Positions 51,211-58,955 of a stretch of 64,000 nucleotides of DNA are shown in pieces. Source of the DNA: Paenibacillus_AQ nitricinens (GTDB lineage: Bacteria > Bacillota > Bacilli > Paenibacillales > Paenibacillaceae); assembly GCF_052056485.1 (NCBI RefSeq), contig NZ_CP183948.1:2480001-2544000 (forward strand). The letters run 5' to 3'. The position numbers and the translations under genes were made by a program. The notes below the pieces were generated by a model. The model did not search any database. It was not told where the DNA came from and was given only the letters and a program-made list of their open reading frames with translations. How positions within the stretch are numbered: the first letter of the stretch is position 1; each line of letters begins with the position of its first letter.

Positions 51211-51726
51211 TTAAATAGCTTTCGCAGGCATCTGATACCAAAAAAAGGAATAGTCATTCATGGTAGAAGCGTGCCCTAACTGACGTAACATAGTAGATAT
51301 ATTACCTCTATGATAAGTCCCGTGATTGGCGGCATGCAGCACAATTTCTGATAGGCGTGTTTGCAGGATTCCAGCGAATGGGTTATCAAGTAGAATAGTC
51401 TGCTCTAAATCGGGTTGGTTTTGTAACCATTCTTTGTATTGTTCAGATAGCTGGGCAAAAAGATTAGCGTATTCATCAACCGAATCTAGAATGCTCATAT
51501 TTAGCGGGATACTTTTTTGAAAAGCCTCAGGCATACCAGTGCCTGTTAAAACCAGATACCACATCGTATCCACCGCATAGATATGGCTAAGGGCATGAGC
51601 GATAGTAGGAAAAGAGCTATTCACTTCTTGATTTAGCACAGAGGGAGAGAGTTCCTTGATTCTTCCCAGGATCGTTTGGTTCGCCCAAATGTGATAATTA
51701 AACATTTCTACTGGATGATTGGTCAT
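51211..51726 (-). CDS. DinB family protein
   Basis: A 171-residue four-helix-bundle protein of the DinB/YfiT superfamily. Putative metal ligands are His in ALSHIYAVDTMWY, and two His in EIVLHAANHGTYHRGNI (about 125-141). Such proteins include thiol-S-transferases and enzymes of unknown role. The ATG at 51726 follows AAGGAGATC at 5 nt; the longer frame to 51819 overlaps the upstream regulator and its terminator. Confidence 0.87.
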   Translation of the reverse strand: MTNHPVEMFNYHIWANQTILGRIKELSPSVLNQEVNSSFPTIAHALSHIYAVDTMWYLVLTGTGMPEAFQKSIPLNMSILDSVDEYANLFAQLSEQYKEWLQNQPDLEQTILLDNPFAGILQTRLSEIVLHAANHGTYHRGNISTMLRQLGHASTMNDYSFFWYQMPAKAI

Positions 51727-51779
51727 TGTATGATCTCCTTTTGAGTTGTGATAGATTTTTTTGTAGCTGTTGTTAATAT

Positions 51780-51817
51780 AAAAGAAGAAGTATGACAGCA
51801 GACTGTCATACTTCTTC
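51780..51817 (-). terminator. Terminator hairpin overlapping the end of the WYL regulator gene
   Basis: A perfect 15-bp stem (51784-51798 with 51803-51817; AAGAAGTATGACAG and its complement) has a 4-nt loop. On the minus strand it is followed by TTTTATATT. Half of it lies inside the coding sequence of the regulator. Confidence 0.8.
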
Positions 51818-52717
51818 ATAAAGATTTAGGGTATTTAGCAGCTGCTTTTTTAAGATACCCCGCAGTGCAAGAGGCTCGAGGACTTCAGCGCCGCTGCCGA
51901 AGCTCAGCAGAATTGACCATAGCCAGCGGGCTTCCAGTGGCTTATACACAGGAATTCGCATCGTCATGCTCTCATCGGTATGAAATTCCTTATCCATCTG
52001 GTGAAATTGATCCAGCGCTTCTGCCAAAGCCTCAGGTCCTACCCGGATTACGACTTCCTCAACCTGATCGGCCCTATTTGAACAACCGGCCTCTATGGGA
52101 ACCTCATGTTGGGAATGAAAGATATTCTGTGTCAGAAGCAAATTCATCATCCGGGATAGCCGGAACTCTCGATAATCCTGTCGTTCCCGGCAATAACCAT
52201 ATATGTACCAGTTGCTATATTTAAAATGAAGCTTTACGGGTTCCATATCACGGGTTGTGCGTTCGTTTTTTACATTGATGTAATCAAAACGGACGATATT
52301 TCGTTCCGTAATAGCTGTACGTAAAAGAGAAAGTGCATCGGGATCCATACGGCGAGTTTCAAAATTCACCGCTAGACTAGAAGTCTGTTGTTCTGCTCCA
52401 ATCGTTTGCAGCCGCTCAATGGTTCCTTGCGCCTGCGCGTCTTCAAACACAGAGGAGAGACTGTTCAGCACGGTAATCAAAGAAGTGACATCATAAGAAC
52501 GGAGCAGGCTTTTATCCATTTTATATCCGTCCATGATGCCATATCCGCCTTTAGTTCCCTGATACGATACAACCGGGATGCCTGCGGCACAAATGACATC
52601 GATATCCCTATAGATAGTTCTCTGAGAAACCTGAAACTCTTCAGCCAGCTTGGAGGCAGATAAAACTTCGTGGTTCAACAGCTTGTAGATCATAGAAATC
52701 AAACGTTCCAATTTCAT
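51806..52717 (-). CDS. WYL-domain, HTH_11 transcriptional regulator (YafY type)
   Basis: A 303-residue regulator. The N-terminal helix-turn-helix is SASKLAEEFQVSQRTIYRDI (about 19-38), the WYL domain spans about 125-200 with WYIYGYCRERQDYREFRLSR, and a C-terminal WCX region follows. WYL domains sense nucleic acid or nucleotide-type ligands in several systems. The ATG at 52717 has GGTGGG upstream. It lies upstream of the dinB-like gene on the same strand, although a terminator separates them. Confidence 0.88.
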   Translation of the reverse strand: MKLERLISMIYKLLNHEVLSASKLAEEFQVSQRTIYRDIDVICAAGIPVVSYQGTKGGYGIMDGYKMDKSLLRSYDVTSLITVLNSLSSVFEDAQAQGTIERLQTIGAEQQTSSLAVNFETRRMDPDALSLLRTAITERNIVRFDYINVKNERTTRDMEPVKLHFKYSNWYIYGYCRERQDYREFRLSRMMNLLLTQNIFHSQHEVPIEAGCSNRADQVEEVVIRVGPEALAEALDQFHQMDKEFHTDESMTMRIPVYKPLEARWLWSILLSFGSGAEVLEPLALRGILKKQLLNTLNLYEEV

Positions 52718-52850
52718 TTTGTGTATCCCACCCATTAGTCCATTTCGTGTTACTGCATGATTATAGCATAGATTTTTCAAGCTAATTTTGGGGAGGATTG
52801 TGGTGGTGTTGCACAGGAGAATACTAATTGTACCTCACAGAGAAAAAAGA

Positions 52851-52879
52851 TTGACAAAATATGGTTAGTTGGTTTATCT
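52851..52879 (+). promoter_or_regulatory. Sigma-A promoter of the TetR-ABC exporter operon
   Basis: A perfect TTGACA (52851-52856) is 17 bp from TTATCT (52874-52879), 54 bp before the tetR start. Confidence 0.65.
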
Positions 52880-52881
52880 TG

Positions 52882-52904
52882 TGAATATAAAATAAAAATA
52901 TTCA
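52882..52904 (+). promoter_or_regulatory. Candidate TetR operator
   Basis: The inverted repeat TGAATAT-N9-ATATTCA begins 3 bp after the -10 hexamer, over the expected transcription start, fitting autorepression by the TetR protein encoded downstream. Confidence 0.5.
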
Positions 52905-52932
52905 TAAAACCATAAAAAGCGAGTGAACTTAT

Positions 52933-53559
52933 ATGCCTAAAAAATTCTCTGAACAAGAAAAAGAATGGATAAAACATAAATTGTTGACAGAAGGGCGTCG
53001 CTGCTTTGAAATACATGGCATTAAAAAAACTAGTGTTGAAGAATTAACAAAAGCCGCCGGGATTGCGCAAGGTTCGTTTTACATGTTCTTTGGGTCGAAA
53101 GAGGAATTGTTCTATCACATATTGCTTGAAGAGGAACAACGAATTCGTAGTACAATGTTCAATTCATTTAGCGTAGGCGTGCCTGTAAACAAGGAAGAAA
53201 TCCAATTATTTTTACTGAAATCTTTCCGCATGATGGAAGAGAGTCCAATCGTACGCCAGATGTTCGTAAGAAGCGAAATGGAGCAGCTATTAAGAAAGTT
53301 GCCTAATGAGTTATTGGAACAAAATTTTACAGAGGATAAAGACTTTTTTATTCCTTTCATTCAATCATGGCAAGCTGAAGGTATCATGGTTGGGATTGAC
53401 CCGGAATTAATCGTAAGCATGATTCGCTCTGTAGTCCTCCTGTCTTTGCATAAGGAAGAGATCGGTGATGAACGCTATCAGGCAACAATAGAGCTTTTGA
53501 TTGGGGTTCTGGCTGAGGGGATGACTTCTTTGAAAGATAATAAGACTGGGGGAGAATGA
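52933..53559 (+). CDS. TetR/AcrR family transcriptional regulator
   Basis: A 208-residue repressor with the helix-turn-helix VEELTKAAGIAQGSFYMFFG (about 35-54) and an all-helical ligand domain. It is the first gene of the exporter operon and ends 1 bp before the ATPase gene start, so it probably represses its own operon until the exported compound binds (inference). Confidence 0.92.
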   Translation: MPKKFSEQEKEWIKHKLLTEGRRCFEIHGIKKTSVEELTKAAGIAQGSFYMFFGSKEELFYHILLEEEQRIRSTMFNSFSVGVPVNKEEIQLFLLKSFRMMEESPIVRQMFVRSEMEQLLRKLPNELLEQNFTEDKDFFIPFIQSWQAEGIMVGIDPELIVSMIRSVVLLSLHKEEIGDERYQATIELLIGVLAEGMTSLKDNKTGGE

Positions 53560-53560
53560 T

Positions 53561-54415
53561 ATGATCGAAGTGAAGGAACTTCATTTTACCTATCCAAAAA
53601 TAAAAGAGCCAACCCTTAGTGGACTTAACTTTTCCATACCTCAAGGTGAAGTGTTTGGTTTTCTCGGTCCTTCGGGAGCGGGTAAAAGCACAACACAAAA
53701 AATACTAATTGGAGTCTTAAAAAATTATCTCGGCAGCGTTAACGTAATGGGCAAGGAAATAAGAAATACCGGACCGGAGTATTTTGAGGGGATAGGGGTA
53801 GCTTTTGAGTTTCCAAATTTCTATTCAAAGTTTACTGCGCTGGAAAATTTGCAGCTATTTAGGACTCTGTATTCAGGGAGAACGGTGGAACCGAGGTTTC
53901 TCCTGGAGCAAGTAAATCTCACTGAAGCTGCAAATTTGAAGGTCTCCCAGTTATCGAAGGGGATGAAGATGAGGCTGAATTTCTGCAGAGCACTCTTAAA
54001 TAACCCACAAATTCTATTTCTGGATGAACCCACTTCCGGGCTCGACCCTGTTAATGCGAAACGAATGAAGGATTTAATCCTGGAAAAAAAGGCGAATGGG
54101 ACAACTGTAATTATTACAACACATAATATGCAAGCCGCGGAGGAGCTCTGCGACAGGGTCGCCTTTATCGTAGACGGTCAAATTAAGTTGATTGATTCAC
54201 CTCGGGAGCTTAAGCTTCTTAATGGAAAAAAACGAGTGCGGCTGGAATATCGCCATCATAATGAAGTTAGAAATGAGGAATTCTCACTTGATGATATAGG
54301 GGAGAATGAATATTTCTTAAAGCTTGTTCGTGAGCATCCAATAGAAACCATTCATTCGCTGGAGGCGTCTTTGGAACAAATATTTATTGACGTAACTGGG
54401 AGGCAGTTAACATGA
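53561..54415 (+). CDS. ABC transporter ATP-binding protein
   Basis: A 284-residue ATPase. It has the Walker A FLGPSGAGKSTTQK (about 34-47), the signature QLSKGMKMRLNFCRALL (about 128-144), Walker B ILFLDEPTSGLDP and the switch His in IITTHNMQAAEEL. It energises the two membrane proteins encoded downstream, probably for export. Its stop overlaps the next start (ATGA). Confidence 0.94.
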   Translation: MIEVKELHFTYPKIKEPTLSGLNFSIPQGEVFGFLGPSGAGKSTTQKILIGVLKNYLGSVNVMGKEIRNTGPEYFEGIGVAFEFPNFYSKFTALENLQLFRTLYSGRTVEPRFLLEQVNLTEAANLKVSQLSKGMKMRLNFCRALLNNPQILFLDEPTSGLDPVNAKRMKDLILEKKANGTTVIITTHNMQAAEELCDRVAFIVDGQIKLIDSPRELKLLNGKKRVRLEYRHHNEVRNEEFSLDDIGENEYFLKLVREHPIETIHSLEASLEQIFIDVTGRQLT

Positions 54416-55125
54416 GATTCAGATCTGCGTTTGCCTTTGACATCCGGTTTCAATGGCGGCATGGGTTTTATTGGGTCTACGTCATTATCTGTGCGTTTTA
54501 TTTGGTATTGCTGCATCTTATTCCTGATCATTATCGAGAACAAACGATGTTGTTATTGACCTTTAGCGATCCGAGTGCTTTGGGACTTATTCTCGCAGGG
54601 GGGATTGTGCTGCTGGAAAGAGACCAGGGGATCCATGATGCTTTATTTGTTACTCCGATTCGTGTTAGGGAATATTTACTTTCAAAAGCTGGCTCATTAT
54701 CTGTACTCTCCCTGTTTGCCGCTTGGGTTATTCATGTAGCAGCTAGCGGGATTCCGCATTCCCCGTTTGGCTTTTCTACTGGAATCATTCTAACGTCAAG
54801 CTTTATGACGCTATTGTCGATTGGAGTTGTGGCTCGTTGCCAGACAATTAATGGTTTCATTCTACTCTCACAAGTATTCGCATTGCCTTTTATCCTTCCA
54901 TTGCTTGGTTATTTTAAGGTGTGGAACTCCAAACTTTTTTTATGGCTTCCTACGGAAGGAACGCTTCGCTTGTTGAGTTCGGGAACCTCAGCTATGTCAC
55001 TTGGCAGTTACATGTACTCCATATCGATATTACTCCTATGGAATGTAGTGATATACGTATGGGCAAAAATGTCCTTCGAAAATCATGTAATGATGCGCAT
55101 AGGTAAGGGAGGAGCAGGAAAATGA
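54412..55125 (+). CDS. ABC transporter permease (exporter, fluoroquinolone-export type)
   Basis: A 237-residue membrane protein with six predicted membrane segments (for example about 16-36, 52-68 and 94-112), similar in plan to permeases of drug-export ABC systems in Bacillota. It is coupled to both neighbours by 4-bp overlaps. The substrate is unknown. Confidence 0.85.
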   Translation: MRFRSAFAFDIRFQWRHGFYWVYVIICAFYLVLLHLIPDHYREQTMLLLTFSDPSALGLILAGGIVLLERDQGIHDALFVTPIRVREYLLSKAGSLSVLSLFAAWVIHVAASGIPHSPFGFSTGIILTSSFMTLLSIGVVARCQTINGFILLSQVFALPFILPLLGYFKVWNSKLFLWLPTEGTLRLLSSGTSAMSLGSYMYSISILLLWNVVIYVWAKMSFENHVMMRIGKGGAGK

Positions 55126-55847
55126 AAAAGTATCGTATGCTTTTTATAAGCGATATCCGGCATACTGGTTTGGACCCAGTGCTTATGGTCGGCATCTTTG
55201 CTCCATTAGCACTTTTAGTCGTCTCAAGATTTGGATTTCCAATGATAGCCGATTGGCTTACGAATGGTTATGCTTTTGATTTATATCAATATAGCAGCTT
55301 TGCTGCGATTTTCTTAGTCATGACCTTTCCCATGCTAACCGGTATGATGACAGGTCTTTTAATGCTTGATGAAAGAGATGAGAATGTCATCTCTTATTAC
55401 GCGGTTACACCATTAATGCGCAGAGGGTACATGGTGTATCGTCTAGTTCTTCCATCTCTACTCTGTGCATTTCTTTCATCGCTATTTTTTATAGTCTCCG
55501 GCTTATCTAGCTTCCAATTAGAGCATATATATATCCTTTTACTATTAGCATTTGAAGCCCCTTGTTTCTCATTATTCCTAGCTTCTTTCGCTGCAAATAA
55601 GGTAGAGGGATTAGCTTTAGCAAAGGTCGGTGGTCTGTTTATAGCAGGACCAATCCTAGCTTACTTTGTTCCATCACCCTGGCAATTTATCGGTGCGTGG
55701 ATTCCTACGTATTGGCCTGCTAAGTTATTTTTTGTTGTAGAAATGGCTAGTGGTTTTAGTGTACTTGCATACTTTATGGTGGGACTTCTATTTCACTTGA
55801 GCCTTTTGGGCATCATGATCAGGATTTTTATTAAAAGAGCCGATTGA
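55122..55847 (+). CDS. ABC transporter permease (second subunit)
   Basis: A 241-residue membrane protein with about six predicted membrane segments and a cytoplasmic loop LLMLDERDENVISYYAVTPL typical of ABC-2 permeases. It overlaps the previous gene by 4 bp. Its stop codon abuts the stop of the convergent regulator gene with no intergenic DNA. Confidence 0.87.
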   Translation: MKKYRMLFISDIRHTGLDPVLMVGIFAPLALLVVSRFGFPMIADWLTNGYAFDLYQYSSFAAIFLVMTFPMLTGMMTGLLMLDERDENVISYYAVTPLMRRGYMVYRLVLPSLLCAFLSSLFFIVSGLSSFQLEHIYILLLLAFEAPCFSLFLASFAANKVEGLALAKVGGLFIAGPILAYFVPSPWQFIGAWIPTYWPAKLFFVVEMASGFSVLAYFMVGLLFHLSLLGIMIRIFIKRAD

Positions 55848-57503
55848 TTAACCTCCTCCAAGCAGCTTAGGCAACAGCCTAAGTAGCTTCTCTCGGGTTA
55901 GCGCATCTCCATAGTTCCATTTGCTTCCGTCAAGTAGATAAACTTGCCCCTTACGTACTGCAGATAGATTTTTCCAAAGTGAGCTGTCTAGTAGTTTCTC
56001 CATAGCCACTCGAGAGTCTTGACGTTCTGGAATAAGCATAAAAATATAATCTCCGGCGTAAGAAGGCAGCCTTGCTGGATCAACCTCTGCAAACCCTAAC
56101 TCTTCATCGAGAATCGCTTGGATCTCATCTGTGGGTTGTAAACCGTTAGGGGCATAGAGAGCAGTAGACAAACCTGACATTCCCATTGCATATAGATGAT
56201 TTCCATGGTCATAAATCAATGCAGAAGCTGTTTCTCCAGGTCGAAGAGTATTCATATAAAGCTGCTGCCACATGGCAGCATTTTTTGCTGCGAACGAATC
56301 CAGCCATGCTTCAGCTTCGTGCTGCTTACCCAACCAGCTTCCAAGTGTCCGCATACGGTGTTCAAGTGGAGCAAATGAATCAAAGGTAAGTGTCGGGGCG
56401 ATGTCGACGACTGCTCGATAAGCCTTATCATCTGAATTAGCTATAATAATTAGGTCAGGATTTAATGAAGAGGTAAGCTTCGGATCCAGAGGAAAGCCAA
56501 CGTTAGAGAGCTTCTTAAGTCGATGTTTATAGACTCTGTTCCATGCAAAGACTTCATCTCCTCCAATAGGTTTTATACCTAATGCGAGAAGGTCACCAAG
56601 CGTCTCACCATGGTAGACAATGCGCCTTGGACGCTCCGGAATATCCACCTCATGGCCAGTCCAGTCTTTCACAGTAAGCTTCCGGCCTTGCTGATGCGCA
56701 TATTGTCCGGGTGTAATTCCAGTCTTTTGACGAAACCGGCGACTAAAATAATATTCATCGGAGAAGCCAACCAGTCGAGCAATCTCACGTAGCGGTTCAG
56801 CGGATTCCAGAAGGAAACGCTTCGAATGGTTAATACGCAGTTCGGTCAGGTAATCGAGCGGTCTTTTGCCGGTAAGCTTTTGAAAGATCGGAGTATATTG
56901 CCACAGCGTAATACCCGCGAGCTCAGCCAGTTGCTTCACGGTGATACTCTCCGTATAGTGTTCTTGCATATATTGGATGGTCTTTTCCACGGAATCCGCG
57001 GGACTTGGCACCTGCTCGGAAGGATAATTATGCTCAAAAAGTAAGAGCAGCAATTCTTGGAATTTCAATTGCCGCTTAAAAAACTGCACATCATCTGCAT
57101 TTTTTTTGCTCATAAGCAGATCTTCCGCAAGGCGGATTACCCTAGTGAACGGGTGGACAATTAGCTCCTGCCTACCCGGAAGGAGTTCATCTGAATAATA
57201 TTCGGGATACTCGGAGTTATTAATTGCTGTAAAAGTGATGAGATAATAATAAAGAGTCGTCTCTGGATTGTCCGTGCTATAGGATGTTCCAGGAGATAGG
57301 AGATAACACGTATCTGTAGTCAGTGTTATGGTTTGACCGCTAAGGATCAGCTGTCCACTTCCGCCAGTGAAGATTAGAAGTCTATAAAAGTGAGTGGTAA
57401 GAGTCTTAGAGCAAGAGCCTGCCGGTTGAATATGTAGTTCCGCATCAGTCAGCTGAAACAGCAACGAGCGGAGCGGTGCAGCGACGGGTAATGTTTGCAG
57501 CAA
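55848..57503 (-). CDS. AraC regulator fused to a siderophore-binding domain (Btr-like)
   Basis: A protein of about 551 residues. An N-terminal cupin-like region is followed by two AraC helix-turn-helix motifs (LAGITLWQYTPIFQKLTG and VGFSDEYYFSRRFRQKTG) and a C-terminal FepB/FhuD-type periplasmic-binding fold of about 270 residues (GETLGDLLALGIKPIGG; SLNPDLIIIAN; SFAPLEHRM). Bacillus Btr, of the same architecture, binds bacillibactin and activates siderophore uptake genes. Start choice: TTG at 57503 has GGAGG at 7 nt; the ATG at 57521 lacks one, and 57590 lies upstream of the promoter. The C-terminal domain is a paralogue of the binding protein encoded just upstream. Confidence 0.88.
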   Translation of the reverse strand: MLQTLPVAAPLRSLLFQLTDAELHIQPAGSCSKTLTTHFYRLLIFTGGSGQLILSGQTITLTTDTCYLLSPGTSYSTDNPETTLYYYLITFTAINNSEYPEYYSDELLPGRQELIVHPFTRVIRLAEDLLMSKKNADDVQFFKRQLKFQELLLLLFEHNYPSEQVPSPADSVEKTIQYMQEHYTESITVKQLAELAGITLWQYTPIFQKLTGKRPLDYLTELRINHSKRFLLESAEPLREIARLVGFSDEYYFSRRFRQKTGITPGQYAHQQGRKLTVKDWTGHEVDIPERPRRIVYHGETLGDLLALGIKPIGGDEVFAWNRVYKHRLKKLSNVGFPLDPKLTSSLNPDLIIIANSDDKAYRAVVDIAPTLTFDSFAPLEHRMRTLGSWLGKQHEAEAWLDSFAAKNAAMWQQLYMNTLRPGETASALIYDHGNHLYAMGMSGLSTALYAPNGLQPTDEIQAILDEELGFAEVDPARLPSYAGDYIFMLIPERQDSRVAMEKLLDSSLWKNLSAVRKGQVYLLDGSKWNYGDALTREKLLRLLPKLLGGG

Positions 57504-57525
57504 GAGGAAGCCTCCGTTCATTTGG

Positions 57526-57544
57526 TGAGAATCATTATCAATTA
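57526..57544 (-). promoter_or_regulatory. Fur box of the Btr-like gene
   Basis: On the minus strand TAATTGATAATGATTCTCA matches the Fur consensus GATAATGATAATCATTATC in its GATAATGATT core. It begins 5 bp after the -10 element, over the transcription start. Confidence 0.7.
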
Positions 57545-57548
57545 ATTC

Positions 57549-57577
57549 ATTGTATATAAAATAAAGAAGCATATCAA
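57549..57577 (-). promoter_or_regulatory. Sigma-A promoter of the Btr-like gene
   Basis: On the minus strand TTGATA (57572-57577) and TACAAT (57549-57554) are separated by exactly 17 bp. Confidence 0.7.
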
Positions 57578-57597
57578 CAGCTGTTGACATGCTTCTT
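57564..57597 (-). terminator. 34-bp palindrome: terminator of the siderophore-binding gene or operator
   Basis: AAGAAGCATATCAACAG and CTGTTGACATGCTTCTT are reverse complements except at one position and have no spacer. On the minus strand it is followed by TATTTTATA, which would make it a terminator for the gene ending at 57644. It also contains the -35 of the next promoter, so it may be a regulator-binding site. Confidence 0.6.
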
Positions 57598-57643
57598 GCA
57601 GTTTTCTATCAGCTAAGTGCCAAATGCTTCATGAAGGTGAAAA

Positions 57644-58669
57644 TTATTTCATATTCAAAAGCTGTGGGAGTTCACCGAGCAGCCATTCTCTTGTTGTTGC
57701 ATCACTTGAAGTCTTCATAATATCTTGTGTATAGACATATCCGTTCTTGACGGCAGGGAGACCTTTCCAAATCGGACTCTTTAATAGAGTAGAAGTGGAT
57801 TGCTTGGCTTCATCGGCCACAGGAGTTAGGATGAAAATCCGATCTCCGGCATATTCTTTTAGCACTTCCATGGATACTTCCTGGAATCCCATACCTTCAT
57901 CGAGAACCTTCTGAATCGCTGGGGTTGGCTTGAAGCCATTCTCTCCATATAGGACTTGCGAAAGTCCGGTCGTCGCCATAACAAATAGTCTGTCACCAGG
58001 ATAATAAGTAAAGACTGAAGCTGTTTCTCCTTCTTTTATGCCTGCTGCCTTTAATTGTTCCCACAAGGCATCTTCACTCGTTTTATACTTAGCGAGCCAT
58101 GCCTCTGCTTCGGTCGTTCTCCCAAGAATTCCGCCAATATCCAGCATTCGTTCTTTTAGCGGGGCAAAGGTATCAAAGATTATTGTTGGTGCAATTTTGG
58201 ACAGCTGCTCGAAATCAGCTTCATCTGTTCCTGCATAGATAATCAAATCAGGCTGAAGTTCCAGGGTCTTTTCCAGATTGATAGGGAACCCTACATCTTC
58301 GACACCTTGAAGCTGATCTTCAAAAACCTGTCCCTCACCCATAGATAGTGGATAGCCTACCGCTTGCACACCAAGTGCGAGCAAATCGCCATAAGTTTCT
58401 CCTGAATAAATTACGCGCTTAGGGTTAACAGGAATTTCTACAGTATGGCCTATGTAGTCCGTGTAGGTGCGAGTAGTCGCCGCAGCTTCATTAGTGCCAT
58501 TATCGGATGTTTCTGGAGAAGGTGCAGGGGTAGCAGAAGTATTATTTCCGGCTGCGTTAGACGCAGTGTTCTTGGCTGGTTGTTCCTCTGAGTTTCCGCA
58601 CGCGAGTAGTAATGTGGTCATCAGAAAGAGTACACATAACACGGCGAAGGGGTGTCTTACCTTGTTCAT
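57644..58669 (-). CDS. Iron-siderophore ABC transporter substrate-binding lipoprotein
   Basis: A 341-residue FepB/FhuD-type binding protein. The signal peptide ends in the lipobox LLLAC with Cys24, followed by a Ser/Thr/Ala-rich linker and the two-lobe domain (GETYGDLLALGVQAVGYP, LELQPDLIIYAG, DTFAPLKERM). GGGAGG precedes the ATG, and a Fur box lies 36 bp upstream. No permease or ATPase genes are nearby, so it must work with components encoded elsewhere. Confidence 0.93.
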   Translation of the reverse strand: MNKVRHPFAVLCVLFLMTTLLLACGNSEEQPAKNTASNAAGNNTSATPAPSPETSDNGTNEAAATTRTYTDYIGHTVEIPVNPKRVIYSGETYGDLLALGVQAVGYPLSMGEGQVFEDQLQGVEDVGFPINLEKTLELQPDLIIYAGTDEADFEQLSKIAPTIIFDTFAPLKERMLDIGGILGRTTEAEAWLAKYKTSEDALWEQLKAAGIKEGETASVFTYYPGDRLFVMATTGLSQVLYGENGFKPTPAIQKVLDEGMGFQEVSMEVLKEYAGDRIFILTPVADEAKQSTSTLLKSPIWKGLPAVKNGYVYTQDIMKTSSDATTREWLLGELPQLLNMK

Positions 58670-58704
58670 ATAATATTGCCTCCCTAAAATATGTAACGAT
58701 CACC

Positions 58705-58723
58705 AATAATGATAATCATTCTC
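58705..58723 (-). promoter_or_regulatory. Fur box of the siderophore-binding protein gene
   Basis: AATAATGATAATCATTCTC contains the palindromic core AATGATAATCATT and closely matches the Fur consensus, 36 bp upstream of the start codon. Confidence 0.8.
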
Positions 58724-58899
58724 GACGAAAACTATCATAATTTAAAGTCTCCTTTTACTCAATGGACAAAACACATTATGGCGATTTGATTTGTACAATC
58801 TATTGTTAATGGAGTTGGTAGCCAGAGAAAAGATTGATAAGGCTAAGGAGGTATTGAGGAGCACGCAAAACTCTGTCGTGGGATTGAAATAAATAGAAC

Positions 58900-58944
58900 A
58901 AGGCCGTCTTGTTTGATAGAAACCAACCAGAGACGGCCTTTTTT
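58900..58944. terminator. Probable bidirectional terminator beyond lacZ
   Basis: AAGGCCGTCT pairs perfectly with AGACGGCCTT across a 21-nt loop. The stronger T tract (TTTTTT) is on the plus strand; on the minus strand, where lacZ ends 12 bp away, the tract is TTGTTCTATTT. No plus-strand gene was found between the Fur box and this hairpin. Confidence 0.7.
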
Positions 58945-58955
58945 AATAGATGAGA

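Noticed and set aside
58851..58889. Possible 12-codon TTG-started ORF behind AAGGAGG
   Set aside because: The spacing to the TTG is only about 3-4 nt, the peptide has no recognisable feature and no context supports translation.
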